Positions 48,832 through 58,311 of a stretch of 64,000 nt of DNA are shown here, piece by piece. Location of the stretch: contig CANRSN010000010.1 of assembly GCA_947642455.1 (NCBI GenBank), positions 1 through 64,000 of the forward strand, written 5' to 3'. Made by a program: the position numbers and the translations under genes. The notes beneath the pieces are model-generated. The model made no database searches and was not told where the DNA came from. It was given only the letters and a program-made list of their open reading frames with translations. Each line of letters begins with the position of its first letter. The stretch's first letter is position 1. Source of the stretch: an uncultured Clostridiaceae bacterium. GTDB lineage: Bacteria > Bacillota > Clostridia > TANB77 > CAG-508.

Positions 48832-49782
48832 ATGGATTTTATATCATACATATTTGGTTATTTGTTAAATTTTTTATATGTTATTTTTAATAATTATGGT
48901 ATTGCAATTATAGTATTTTCTATAATTTTAAAGTTAATTTTATTACCAATAACTATAAAACAGCAAAAATCAATGAAAAAAAATGCTCAAATGCAGGGCG
49001 AAATGAAAAAATTGCAATTAAAATATAAAAATAATCCTGAAAAATTAAATCAAGAAACAATGGAGTTATATAAAAGGGAGAAGTTTAGCCCATTTTCAGG
49101 TTGTTTGAGTTCTATTTTACAAATAGTTATCATTTTAGCTGTTTTTTGGCTTGTAAGCCAACCTTTAAAATTTATGAAAAATATTAAATCAGATGATCCT
49201 ATTATTAAAGACTATTCTACTAAAATACAGCAAGAGGCAGAAGGAAAGCAAGCTTCATATCAAGAAATTGCTATTATTGATAGAATAGAAACAGAGTATA
49301 AGAATATAGAAGAACAATTAAAATCAGAAGAAGTAGAGAATAGGGAAGAACTAGAAAATAAAAAGAATGAATTAAATAAATATAGAATTAATATGGAATT
49401 TTTAGGTTTAGATCTAAGTAAGGTTCCAACTCAAAGTCTGAATGACTGGAAAGTTTATGTAATTCCAGGGTTATATGTAATTACATCATTTATTTCTATT
49501 AGAATTACTTCTAAATCTCAAAAGAAGATGCAAGAATTAGGGAAGAAGAAGGATATTGTTGTTGATGGAGATAAGCCTGAAGAACCAGATCAAATGGAAA
49601 GTATGCAACAAATGAGTAATAGTATGATGTATATGATGCCAATTATGTCTATAACGATAGCTGCTGTAGCACCTTTAGGTCTTGCTTTATATTGGCTAGT
49701 AAGTAATATTTTAATGATTGTAGAAAGACTTGTTATTGATAAGATTATGCTTTCTAAGGAGGATGAAGTAAATGACAAATAG
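48832..49782 (+). CDS. yidC: Membrane insertase YidC/OxaA
   Basis: A 316-residue insertase with five membrane segments, starting at about residues 5-30 and with a cluster at the C-terminus. The basic cytoplasmic loop has KQQKSMKKNAQMQGEM. There is a longer acidic insertion (about 120-190) than in many Gram-positive YidC proteins. No lipobox cysteine is evident. AGGAGG precedes the ATG. It overlaps khpB by 11 bases. Confidence 0.95.
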   Translation: MDFISYIFGYLLNFLYVIFNNYGIAIIVFSIILKLILLPITIKQQKSMKKNAQMQGEMKKLQLKYKNNPEKLNQETMELYKREKFSPFSGCLSSILQIVIILAVFWLVSQPLKFMKNIKSDDPIIKDYSTKIQQEAEGKQASYQEIAIIDRIETEYKNIEEQLKSEEVENREELENKKNELNKYRINMEFLGLDLSKVPTQSLNDWKVYVIPGLYVITSFISIRITSKSQKKMQELGKKKDIVVDGDKPEEPDQMESMQQMSNSMMYMMPIMSITIAAVAPLGLALYWLVSNILMIVERLVIDKIMLSKEDEVNDK

Positions 49783-50455
49783 TATTATTTCTGAAGGAAA
49801 AACAACAAATGAAGCAATTGAAAATGGTTTGAAACAATTAAATGTTTCAAGAAATCAAGTAGATATAAAAGTTTTAGAAAATGAAGATAAAAGAAGTTTT
49901 TTTAGTATTTTAAATCCTAGAGTCGTAAAAGTGGAATTAAAATTAAAAGAAAAAAGCAAATCGGAAATTATAGAAAAAAAAGAATATAAAGTAAGTAATG
50001 AAGATTTAATTGATTCAAAAAATAAAATAGAGGCTTTTTTAAAAGATTTTATTGATAAATTTGATAAAAATTTAAAATATGATGTAAAAATTGATGTAGA
50101 TCAAGTAAAAGTAGATATAACGGGAGAAACTGCAGGGGTTCTTATTGGATACAGGGGAGAGACTTTAAATGCAATACAAACAATTCTTTCTAGTTTAGCA
50201 AATAAAAATAGAGAAAATAGTGTAAGAGTTATTTTAGATATTGAAAATTATAGAAATAAAAGGAAAAAAGTTTTAGAAGACTTGGCAGATAAGGTTTCAA
50301 AAACTGTTATCAAAACAGGGAAATCAGTTACTTTAGAACCTATGTCAGCATATGAAAGAAAGGTTATCCATACAAAACTACAAGCAAGTAACAAAGTTGA
50401 AACTCATAGTATTGGTGAAAATCAAAATAGAAGAGTTGTTATAAGCAAAATTTAA
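49772..50455 (+). CDS. khpB: RNA-binding protein KhpB (Jag)
   Basis: 227 residues: a Jag N-terminal domain (SEGKTTNEAIENGLKQLN), a KH domain (about 95-150, with GVLIGYRGETLNAIQ) and an R3H domain at the end (RKVIHTKLQ). It binds RNA together with KhpA and affects cell division and wall synthesis in related bacteria. It is translationally coupled to yidC. Confidence 0.94.
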   Translation: MTNSIISEGKTTNEAIENGLKQLNVSRNQVDIKVLENEDKRSFFSILNPRVVKVELKLKEKSKSEIIEKKEYKVSNEDLIDSKNKIEAFLKDFIDKFDKNLKYDVKIDVDQVKVDITGETAGVLIGYRGETLNAIQTILSSLANKNRENSVRVILDIENYRNKRKKVLEDLADKVSKTVIKTGKSVTLEPMSAYERKVIHTKLQASNKVETHSIGENQNRRVVISKI

Positions 50456-50479
50456 AATTAATTTAATATTTAAAAATCG

Positions 50480-50536
50480 GAAGTCAAAGTTCAGATTTTA
50501 GTTTATATAAACTGATTTCTTACTTTGACTTTTTAT
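50480..50536 (+). terminator. Rho-independent terminator after khpB
   Basis: AAGTCAAAGT and ACTTTGACTT arms with an inner inverted repeat, followed by TTTTTATT, close the rpmH-khpB operon. Confidence 0.8.
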
Positions 50537-50544
50537 TAAAATAT

Positions 50545-50750
50545 TATTATTTTTATAGATGTAATTAAAAATAAAAAAATAATAAAAAATAGAAAATAAA
50601 TAAAAAATAAATAATTAATTAAAAATATCGTAAAAAATAAATAAAAAACAATAAATATTAGTCAAAAAATAAATAAAAAATAAATGAAAAACAATAAAAG
50701 TTGGTCAAAAAAATAAATAAAAAATATAAAAAAATAAGAAAGGGGAATTT
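50545..50750. repeat. A-rich tandem repeats before mnmE
   Basis: Imperfect repeats of AAAAAATAAATAAAAAA with spacers ending in TTAGTC or TTGGTC occur across ~200 bp. No gene is present. The array leads directly into the mnmE ribosome-binding site. Confidence 0.65.
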
Positions 50751-50754
50751 AATT

Positions 50755-52120
50755 GTGGAAACTATTGCAGCAATATCTACGGCTACAGGCAATCGGAGGA
50801 ATTGGAATAATAAGAATGAGTGGAAAAGATTGTTTTAAAATATTAGAAAAAATATTTATTACAAAAAATTATAATATTGAAAAAATAAAAGGATATTCAA
50901 TTAAATATGGATTTATTATTAATTCAAAAACAGGAGAAAAAATTGATGAAGTGTTAGTATCTTTTTTTAAAAACCCGAAAAGCTATACAAGAGAGGATAT
51001 GTGTGAAATTAACTCTCATGGAGGTATGGTTGTAGAAAGAAAGATATTAGAAGAATGTATAAGAAATGGAGCTGTTTTGGCAGAACCAGGAGAGTTTACA
51101 AAAAGAGCTTTTTTAAATGGAAGAATTGATTTATCTCAAGCAGAGTCTATTATTGATATTATAAATAGTAAAACAGATAAGGAGGCAAAGGCTTCTGTAA
51201 GGCAATTACAGGGTGCGTTATCAAATACGATAAATGCTATAAGGAAAGATTTATTAGATGTAATGGCAGATATCGAGGTTCAGATTGATTATCCAGAATA
51301 TGATATTGATGAAATTAAGGATAAAAATACTAAAAAAATATTAGAAAATATTAGAGATAAAGTGGCTTGCTTAGAAAAGAGTTTTAATAATGGTAAAATC
51401 TTAAAAGAGGGTATAAAAACAGCTATTATAGGAAGACCTAATGCTGGGAAATCTTCTCTTCTTAACGCAATTTTAAGGGAAGATAGAGCTATTGTAAGTG
51501 ATATAGAAGGTACTACAAGAGATACTATAGAGGAAATGATTAATGTTAACGGAATTCCCTTGAAATTGGTGGATACAGCAGGTATAAGAAAAACAGATGA
51601 TGAAATTGAGGGGATAGGGGTAAAAAAGGCTTTAAATGTGGCTGAAGATGCAGAATTAATATTAGCTATTTTTGATAGTACAAAAGAATTAAATGAGGAA
51701 GATTTTAAAATTATAGAATTAATAAAGAATAAAAATGCTATTATTTTATTAAATAAAGTTGATAAAAATAATAATATTTTAGAAAATAAAATAAAAATAA
51801 ATAAAAAAATAATTAAAATTTCTGCTAAAAATGGCGAAGGTATTGAAGAGGTATTTACTGAAATTGAAAGGATTTTTAATTTTAATCAAATTGAAACTGA
51901 TGGAGAAGTTATAATTACTAATATTAGACATAAAACTCAAATTTCCAGTGCTTTAGTAAATATTAATGAAGCTATTAAGGCACTTGAAATAGATTTGCCT
52001 ATAGATATTATTTCTATTTCTATTAAACAAAGTTTAGAAGATTTAGGAAAGATAACAGGAGAAAATGTTTCGGAAGATATTATAAATGAAATCTTTTCGA
52101 AGTTTTGTTTAGGTAAATAA
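50755..52120 (+). CDS. mnmE: tRNA modification GTPase MnmE, with +1 recoding near the start
   Basis: With MnmG it modifies wobble uridine 34 of several tRNAs. The canonical N-terminus VETIAAISTATGN is encoded from GTG 50755 (AGGGG about 11 bases upstream) and then meets CGG at 50794-50796. Skipping the C gives GGIGIIRMSG and the rest of a full-length protein in the next frame. Without the shift, translation ends at 50836. G-domain motifs are GRPNAGKSS, EGTTRDT, DTAGI and NKVD, and the C-terminal FCLGK has the essential cysteine. An in-frame TTG at 50753 would avoid the shift but give an abnormal N-terminus. mnmG is downstream. Confidence 0.9.
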
Positions 52121-52719
52121 TAGAAATTAAACTGTTAATTGTAACAAAGGAACATATACATTTTATAGATTTAAAATGGTACTTACTAAATAGAATGTGA
52201 ATTATAATTTATAACAAAACATAACAAAAACGACGTACGAGAATAAAAAATAAGACGAGTATAATAAAAATCAATGCAACTTTATGACGGAAGATAAAAG
52301 GGGTTTAAAATCGATTTTGAATAGAATATGAAGATTATACAAAAAATGCTAAAGAAAAAGTGATTTTTGTTGTTAAAAAAGCATAACGATGTGTTTTAAT
52401 ATCAAGAAAAGATTTACTAAAAACATTTATTAATATATATGTTAATATTATTTTGAAAAATTAAACTAATAAGTATAAAAAATAATCCTTGTAACCATAG
52501 AGTTGCAAGAAGTTTAAGGATTTTAGGCGAACATTCAATCAAAAACGATAAAAATACAAAAAGACAAACATAAGCATAAATACACGTAATATACAAAAAA
52601 CACAAAATAAAATTGTCAAAAAGATTGATGAAACATGTTTTTTTGTTTCGCACAAAACACAAAATTGAGAAAAGAAGAGTATAATGGAGTATAAGAGAGA
52701 ATAAGGGAGGAAATAAGAG
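52121..52719. other. Gene-free 600-bp spacer between mnmE and mnmG
   Basis: I see no coding frame I would support on either strand. The stretch is A-rich and purine-rich, with a diverged short inverted-repeat relic at its left end (AACTGTTAATTGTAAC, 52128-52145). It may be a decayed gene or a long leader for mnmG. Confidence 0.5.
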
Positions 52720-54609
52720 ATGAAGTATAATGCAGGTGATTATGATATTGCTGTTATTGGAGCAGGACATGCAGGTTGCGAAGCAGCTCTTGCAGCTGCA
52801 AGATTGGGAATGAGAACATTGTTGTTTTCTATAAGTTTGGAGGCTGTAGCAAATATGCCTTGTAACCCTCATATAGGTGGTAGTTCAAAAGGACATTTGG
52901 TTAGAGAGATTGATTGCTTAGGAGGTGAAATGGGCAAAAATATTGACAAGACTTTTACTCAACTTAGGATGTTAAATACTTCAAAAGGACCAGCAGTATA
53001 TTCTTTAAGGGCACAAGCAGATAGAAAGATGTATCAAATGGAAATGAAGCATACTTTGGAGAAACAAGAAAATTTATTTTTAAAGCAAGCAGAGATTGTT
53101 GATATTTGTGTAGACAATGGGAAGGTTAAGTCTATAGAGACTAATATAGGTGCCGTTTATAATGTAAAGGCCTTAATTGTAGCTACTGGTACATATCTGA
53201 AAGGTAAAATATATATTGGGGAGTCTTCTTTTGAGAGTGGTCCTGATGGAGTTTTCCCTGCTAATAAGTTGTCTGAGGCTTTAAGAAGAGAAGGAGTAGA
53301 GTTAGTTAGATTTAAAACAGGGACTCCTGCAAGAATTAATATGAATTCTATTGATTTTTCTAAAATGGAAGTTCAAGAGGGAGATGAAAATCCAGAGGCT
53401 TTTTCTTTTGAAGATGTTATTGATAAAAATATAAAGCAATTACCATGCTATTTGACTTATACTAATGAGAAGACTCATGAAATTATTAGAAACAATTTAC
53501 ACCGATCACCATTATATGGAGGTGAAATTGTTGGAACTGGTCCAAGATATTGCCCGTCTATTGAGGATAAGGTTGTTAGGTTTGCAGATAAAGAGAGACA
53601 TCAGATTTTTGTAGAACCTGTTGGTAGGAATACTAATGAAATGTATATTCAAGGAATGAGTTCTTCTCTTCCAGAGGATGTTCAAATAGCTATGTATAGA
53701 ACAATTCCTGGATTAGAAAAAGCAGAGTTTACAAGACCTGCATATGCAATTGAATATGATTGTATTAATCCATCAGATTTAAAGTTATCTTTGGAATATA
53801 AATGGATAGAAGGGCTATTTTTTGCAGGTCAAACTAATGGTACATCAGGATATGAGGAAGCTGCTTGTCAAGGGTTAATTGCAGGAATTAATGCAACTCA
53901 AAAGATTAAAGGAAATGAACCTATTATTTTAGATAGATCTCAAGCATATATTGGTGTTTTAATTGATGATATTGTTACTAAAGGTACTAATGAGCCATAT
54001 AGAATGATGACTTCTAGGGCAGAGTATAGGCTCCTTTTAAGGCAAGATAATGCAGATTTAAGACTTCTTGAAATTGGATATAATATAGGTTTGATTTCTG
54101 AAGAGAGATATAATAGATTTTTAGAAAAAAAGAGTTTAATTGAGAGGGAAATTGAAAGAATTAGAGGTGTGATTATTAAACCTTCAAAAGAAGTAAATGA
54201 GTTTTTAAAAAATTGCTTATCTTCTGAGATAAGTACAGGAGTATGCTTGGCAGATTTAATTAAGAGGACAGAATTGAATTATGAATTATTAGGAATGATT
54301 GATAAATGCCGAAAGGAATTACCAGAACAGGTAAAAAAAGAAGTAGAAATTGAACTTAAATATGAAGGGTATATAAAGCTACAACAGGCACAGGTGGAGA
54401 AGTTTAAGAAGTTAGAACAAAAGTTGTTGCCTAAAGATATTAATTATGAAGAGATTAAAGGACTTAGATTAGAGGCTAGACAGAAGTTGAATAAGGTGAA
54501 GCCTAATTCTGTAGGTCAGGCTTCAAGGATTTCTGGAGTTTCACCAGCTGATATTTCAGTACTTTTAATATATCTTGAGACAAACATGTATAAAGGTATA
54601 AGTAATTAA
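52720..54609 (+). CDS. mnmG: tRNA uridine-5-carboxymethylaminomethyl modification enzyme MnmG
   Basis: A 629-residue FAD-dependent partner of MnmE. The dinucleotide-binding motif is [19 protein letters not shown], with the family signatures [19 protein letters not shown] and [17 protein letters not shown]. Length is full. GGGAGG precedes the ATG. Unlike mnmE, its frame is uninterrupted. Together the pair makes the U34 modification that improves reading of NNA/NNG codons and lowers frameshifting. Confidence 0.97.
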   Translation: MKYNAGDYDIAVIGAGHAGCEAALAAARLGMRTLLFSISLEAVANMPCNPHIGGSSKGHLVREIDCLGGEMGKNIDKTFTQLRMLNTSKGPAVYSLRAQADRKMYQMEMKHTLEKQENLFLKQAEIVDICVDNGKVKSIETNIGAVYNVKALIVATGTYLKGKIYIGESSFESGPDGVFPANKLSEALRREGVELVRFKTGTPARINMNSIDFSKMEVQEGDENPEAFSFEDVIDKNIKQLPCYLTYTNEKTHEIIRNNLHRSPLYGGEIVGTGPRYCPSIEDKVVRFADKERHQIFVEPVGRNTNEMYIQGMSSSLPEDVQIAMYRTIPGLEKAEFTRPAYAIEYDCINPSDLKLSLEYKWIEGLFFAGQTNGTSGYEEAACQGLIAGINATQKIKGNEPIILDRSQAYIGVLIDDIVTKGTNEPYRMMTSRAEYRLLLRQDNADLRLLEIGYNIGLISEERYNRFLEKKSLIEREIERIRGVIIKPSKEVNEFLKNCLSSEISTGVCLADLIKRTELNYELLGMIDKCRKELPEQVKKEVEIELKYEGYIKLQQAQVEKFKKLEQKLLPKDINYEEIKGLRLEARQKLNKVKPNSVGQASRISGVSPADISVLLIYLETNMYKGISN

Positions 54610-54860
54610 AAGCTTCGCAAACATTGTACACAAATTTTTAAAAAAATTGGCACAGAACAAATTTACGGAAAGCCAAAGAGAGAAGTTAAAGTTATGCTAA
54701 TTTAAAGGCTTTCCGATTTGTTCTATAGAATAATACAGTGTATGCAAATTTATTTCGTAAATTTAGTCTTGTATAGGAAAAAATCGATGATTTTCCATAT
54801 ACAAGAAGACTTTATATATATGGGTTTGTAGTTTGATAAAGAAATTTAATTTGTTTTTTA
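54610..54860. repeat. Hairpins between mnmG and rsmG
   Basis: The mnmG stop is followed by AAGCTTCGCAAACATTG, the inverted flank of the hairpin family. Next is a large inverted repeat (ACAAATTTACGGAAAGCC ... GGCTTTCCGATTTGT, 54657-54724) and a hairpin with TCTTGTAT/ATACAAGA outer and GGAAAA/TTTTCC inner arms (54767-54806). Confidence 0.65.
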
Positions 54861-54875
54861 GAAAGGATGGTTTTG

Positions 54876-55598
54876 ATGGATTTTGATGTTTTTTTTAATA
54901 AATTAGTGAAAGAATGTGCTAGTTTAAATGTTTGTATTTCAGAAGGTCAGGCAAAAAGTTTTTTTAAGTATATGAATTTGCTTATTGAATGGAATGAAAA
55001 GATGAATTTAACAACTATTGTAGAGCCAGATGATATTATTATTAAGCATTTTATAGATTCTCTTACAATTTCTAAGTTTATAGATAGGGGAGCAAAGGTT
55101 GCAGATATTGGCACTGGTGCAGGTTTCCCAGGCTTGCCTATTTCTCTAGTGCATGAGGATTGTGAGTTTTCTTTAGTAGATTCACTTAATAAAAGAATTG
55201 TTTTTTTGCAGGAAGTTATAAATAATATTGGTATTAAGAATGTTTCTACTATTCATTCAAGAGCAGAAGATTTTGGAAAAGATAAGAATTTTAGAGAAAG
55301 TTATGATATTGTGGTTTCTAGGGCTGTTGCACCTTTAAATGTTTTAGTAGAGTATATGCTTCCTGTGTTAAAGATGGGAGGATTTTGTATTTGTATGAAA
55401 GCTTTTAATATAGATGAAGAGGTGAAGAATGCAAAAAAGGCTTGCGAACTTTTAGGAGGGTCTATTGATTTTATAGATGAGGTTACATTGCCTAACACAG
55501 ATATTATTAGAAAGAATATTGTTGTTAGGAAGATTAAAGATACACCTAATAGGTTTCCTAGAAAAGCTGGTATACCATCAAAGGAGCCTTTGGTTTGA
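54876..55598 (+). CDS. rsmG: 16S rRNA (guanine-N7) methyltransferase RsmG
   Basis: 240 residues, starting MDFDVFFNKLVKEC. I chose ATG 54876 since GAAAGG lies at a usual distance; an ATG at 54867 overlaps that site. The SAM-binding motif is ADIGTGAGFPGLPI, with SRAVAPLNVL further on. It methylates the 530-loop guanine of 16S rRNA. It is a standard neighbour of mnmG and parA. Confidence 0.96.
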   Translation: MDFDVFFNKLVKECASLNVCISEGQAKSFFKYMNLLIEWNEKMNLTTIVEPDDIIIKHFIDSLTISKFIDRGAKVADIGTGAGFPGLPISLVHEDCEFSLVDSLNKRIVFLQEVINNIGIKNVSTIHSRAEDFGKDKNFRESYDIVVSRAVAPLNVLVEYMLPVLKMGGFCICMKAFNIDEEVKNAKKACELLGGSIDFIDEVTLPNTDIIRKNIVVRKIKDTPNRFPRKAGIPSKEPLV

Positions 55599-55655
55599 TT
55601 TTTTGTTGTTCACTGTCTAAGTTTTATTTAGGTAATATAGTATTCATTTTTACAG

Positions 55656-55869
55656 CAAAAAAGTACAATTTGTTACAATTCATAGGTATTAATATATATC
55701 TAGGCAATATAATATTTATTTTTAGAAGTTTTGCGCAGGGAAGCTCCCAGAGTGGACATGACCCAGAGCGATTGGCGAAGCCAGTAAAAAACTTCGACAA
55801 AATAAATATTATATTGCCTATTGGCTTCTAATTTCAATCTATGAATTATAACAAATTGTACTCTTTTTT
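55656..55869 (+). repeat. MITE-like nested inverted-repeat element, copy D
   Basis: The outer arms are AAAAGTACAATTTGTTACAA and complement, the middle arms ATAGGCAATATAATATTTAT-like and complement. The core (55724-55797) is GCGCAGGGAAGCTCCC, GAGTGGACATGACCC, AGAGCGATTGGCGAAGCC, AGTAAAAAACTT. It is the most complete copy. It lies between rsmG and the parA promoter. Confidence 0.88.
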
Positions 55870-55890
55870 GTTATTATTTTTAGAAATTTG

Positions 55891-55919
55891 TTGACATATG
55901 TAAAAATATCTTATAAAAT
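55891..55919 (+). promoter_or_regulatory. Promoter of parA-parB
   Basis: TTGACA at 55891-55896 and TAAAAT at 55914-55919 are 17 bases apart; the start codon is 33 bases further. Confidence 0.7.
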
Positions 55920-55952
55920 AGTTATAATAAAAAATAGATGGAGGTAATTTAC

Positions 55953-56741
55953 TTGGGAAAAATTATATCAATAGCTAATCAAAAGGGTGGTGTAGGAAAA
56001 ACTACAACAGCTGTTAATTTAAGTACTATATTAGCTAAAAAAGGAAAGAAAGTTTTATTATTGGATACAGATCCTCAAGGTAATGCTACAAGTGGTTTAG
56101 GTATTAATAAAGATGTTAAGTTTTCTGTGTATGATGTTATAATAGATGATGTAGAAGTTGAAAATACTATTAAAGCAACACAAATTAAAAATTTAGATTT
56201 ATGTCCATCTAATATGAATTTAGCGGGAGCAGAAGTAGAATTGGTTTCTATGAAATCTAGGGAGACTAAGCTAAAAGAGAAATTAGATAGTATAAAAGAC
56301 AAATATCACTATATTATAATAGATTGTCCACCATCTTTAGGTTTAGTTACTTTAAATGCTTTTACAGCATCAGATACTGTTCTAATTCCTGTACAATGTG
56401 AGTATTATGCGTTAGAGGGGTTAGGTCAATTAGTTAATACTATTAATTTAGTAAGAAAGCATTTCAATAGAAACTTAACCATAGAAGGGGCTTTATTAAC
56501 AATGTTTGACATTAGGACAAACTTATCTAATCAGGTGGTTAAGGAAGTTAAAAAGTATTTTAATAATAAAGTGTATAAAACTGTTATTCCTAGGAATATT
56601 AAACTTAGTGAGGCACCAAGTTATGGTATGCCCATTACTGTATATGATGCTAGATCTAAGGGAGCAAAGTCTTATGAGAAGTTTGCAAAAGAATTTTTGA
56701 AAAAAAATGAAGAAGAACAAAAGGCAAAACATATGAAATAA
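55953..56741 (+). CDS. parA: Chromosome-partitioning ATPase ParA/Soj
   Basis: 262 residues, with a TTG start at 55953, chosen because GGAGG lies 9 bases upstream; the ATG at 55938 overlaps that site. The deviant Walker A is KGGVGKTT, followed by DTDPQGNATSGLG and IIDCPPSLG. It acts with ParB in origin segregation and controls DnaA activity. The parB gene follows 23 bp later. Confidence 0.96.
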   Translation: MGKIISIANQKGGVGKTTTAVNLSTILAKKGKKVLLLDTDPQGNATSGLGINKDVKFSVYDVIIDDVEVENTIKATQIKNLDLCPSNMNLAGAEVELVSMKSRETKLKEKLDSIKDKYHYIIIDCPPSLGLVTLNAFTASDTVLIPVQCEYYALEGLGQLVNTINLVRKHFNRNLTIEGALLTMFDIRTNLSNQVVKEVKKYFNNKVYKTVIPRNIKLSEAPSYGMPITVYDARSKGAKSYEKFAKEFLKKNEEEQKAKHMK

Positions 56742-56764
56742 TTTTTTAGGGGGGAAATTTTGGT

Positions 56765-57667
56765 ATGGCTAAAAAAACTGGTTTGGGAAAAGGTTTAAGT
56801 GCTCTTTTTGCAGATAGCGGTATTGAAGAAGAAGAAGAGTTTGAACTAGAAGAGAATAAAGAAAAAGTAGTTGAAGGTAAGGTTGATGGTGAAGTTGTAC
56901 AAAAGATTAAATTAATAGATATAGAACCTAATAGAAGTCAACCTAGAAGAAGTTTTGATGAAGAATCTATTGAGGAGTTAGCAGAGTCTATTAAAATTTA
57001 TGGGGTTATTCAACCTATTATTGTTGCTAAAAAAGATAATTATTATGAAATTATCGCAGGTGAGAGAAGATGGAGAGCATCCAAGAAGGCAGGGCTAACA
57101 GATATTCCTTGTATCGTTAGAGATGAAGATGAAAGAAGAAAGAAGGAAATTGCTCTTATAGAGAATATTCAAAGAGAGGACTTAAATCCAATTGAAAAAG
57201 CTAGAGGTTTCAGACAATTAATGGATGAATATGCTCTTACTCAACAACAACTTTCTGAAATTATGGGTATAAGTAGAAGTGCATTGGCAAATACTGTACG
57301 TATATTAAATTTGGATTCAAGAGTTATCGATTTGGCTATAGCTGGAAAGTTAACTGAGAGCCATTGTAGAAGTTTAATGTCTTTTGCTGATGGAGACACT
57401 CAATATCAGGCAGCTCTTAATATTATTAAAAATGGTGAGTCTGTTCATGATTTAGAAAGAAAGGTTAAGAATTCTAAAAATGTAGCTAAAAATAGTAAAG
57501 CAGATAGAAGAAAATATGAGGCTATTTATAGAGATATTGAAGATAGATTCCAAGGTTTTTTTGGAGCAAAAGTTAAACTTGATGCAGGTGTTAAGAGTGG
57601 AAAGATTATTATTAAATATTCTTCAAATGAAGACTTAGAGAGAATTATGGAGTTGCTAGATAGATGA
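56765..57667 (+). CDS. parB: Chromosome-partitioning protein ParB/Spo0J
   Basis: 300 residues. The CTP-binding/ParB N-terminal domain has NRSQPRRSFDEESIEELAESI and AGERRWRA, then a helix-turn-helix LTQQQLSEIMGISRSALAN, then a C-terminal dimerisation segment. It binds parS sites near the origin. I saw no perfect canonical parS in this window by eye. GGGGGG precedes the ATG. Confidence 0.96.
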   Translation: MAKKTGLGKGLSALFADSGIEEEEEFELEENKEKVVEGKVDGEVVQKIKLIDIEPNRSQPRRSFDEESIEELAESIKIYGVIQPIIVAKKDNYYEIIAGERRWRASKKAGLTDIPCIVRDEDERRKKEIALIENIQREDLNPIEKARGFRQLMDEYALTQQQLSEIMGISRSALANTVRILNLDSRVIDLAIAGKLTESHCRSLMSFADGDTQYQAALNIIKNGESVHDLERKVKNSKNVAKNSKADRRKYEAIYRDIEDRFQGFFGAKVKLDAGVKSGKIIIKYSSNEDLERIMELLDR

Positions 57668-57745
57668 TAGTAACAATTTAAATGTAAGCAAATAGCAGAA
57701 TCCTTTGAATTGTTACAGATAATAATAAAAAATTGTGTAAAACTA

Positions 57746-57774
57746 TTGACATGTGCTTTGAAAATATGTTAATA
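57746..57774 (+). promoter_or_regulatory. Promoter of the tRNA-Ser pair
   Basis: TTGACA at 57746-57751 and TTAATA at 57769-57774 are 17 bases apart, about 32 bases before the tRNA. Confidence 0.7.
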
Positions 57775-57806
57775 TATATAATGTTACTGAGAAAGTAACA
57801 TTTCAC

Positions 57807-57898
<92 letters not shown>

Positions 57899-57904
57899 AT
57901 ATAT

Positions 57905-57942
57905 GGAAGTTAGATTTATATTTTTGGTTATGTTCTAACTTC
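57905..57942 (+). terminator. Hairpin between the two tRNA genes
   Basis: GGAAGTTAGA and TCTAACTTCC form a perfect stem. It may be a processing or terminator hairpin. Confidence 0.5.
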
Positions 57943-57959
57943 CTTATTTAAATAATGAT

Positions 57960-58050
57960 GGAGGCGTACCCAAGTGGTTGAAGGGGACTGTTTGCTAAAC
58001 AGTTAGGGTTCGTAAGGGCCGCGGAGGTTCAAATCCTCTCGCTTCCGCCA
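57960..58050 (+). tRNA. tRNA-Ser (anticodon GCT)
   Basis: 91 nt including CCA. The acceptor stem GGAGGCG pairs with CGCTTCC, with wobble and mismatch positions to be checked. Anticodon GCT is at 57994-57996. A long variable arm and GGTTCAAATCC T-arm support serine identity. Confidence 0.94.
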
Positions 58051-58088
58051 AAAGTAATGTAAAACAAGCTGTTTTGCATTATTTTTTT

Positions 58089-58152
58089 ATATGACTTAGA
58101 AAGTATAACGTATTGTTATACTTTCTAAGTCATATAAAAGCTTCGCCAAACG
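58089..58152. repeat. Hairpin-family repeat, inverted copy
   Basis: Perfect 21-bp arms (58089-58109 with 58115-58135) around GTATT are followed by AAAAGCTTCGCCAAACG, the inverted flank of the family. It follows the second tRNA and could terminate it. Confidence 0.8.
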
Positions 58153-58311
58153 TTATTTATATGAATGTTCAAAAAGAAGGATTCGAATTGCAACATATAA
58201 TTATGAGAGTCTTAGAATTATTGAAAAAATGCTTGAAATTTTAGATAATTTATTGTACTATATAATAGAATAAATATAATTAGTCACATAAGAGAGTGAG
58301 GAGAGAAACAA

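Noticed and set aside
52417..52872. A 151-residue minus-strand frame upstream of mnmG
   Set aside because: It overlaps the start of mnmG, has no ribosome-binding site, and its cysteine-rich start is the complement of the FAD-binding region.
55724..55800. Short reading frame through the MITE-like core (RSFAQGSSQSGHDPER) as a conserved peptide
   Set aside because: It recurs only because the repeat core recurs. It has no ribosome-binding site, and the copies at 10153 and 60882 do not keep it.
55599..57667. Canonical parS site (TGTTTCACGTGAAACA type) near parAB
   Set aside because: None was found by eye. A CACGTG within gyrA (around 23127) is part of a conserved coding motif and lacks the flanks.
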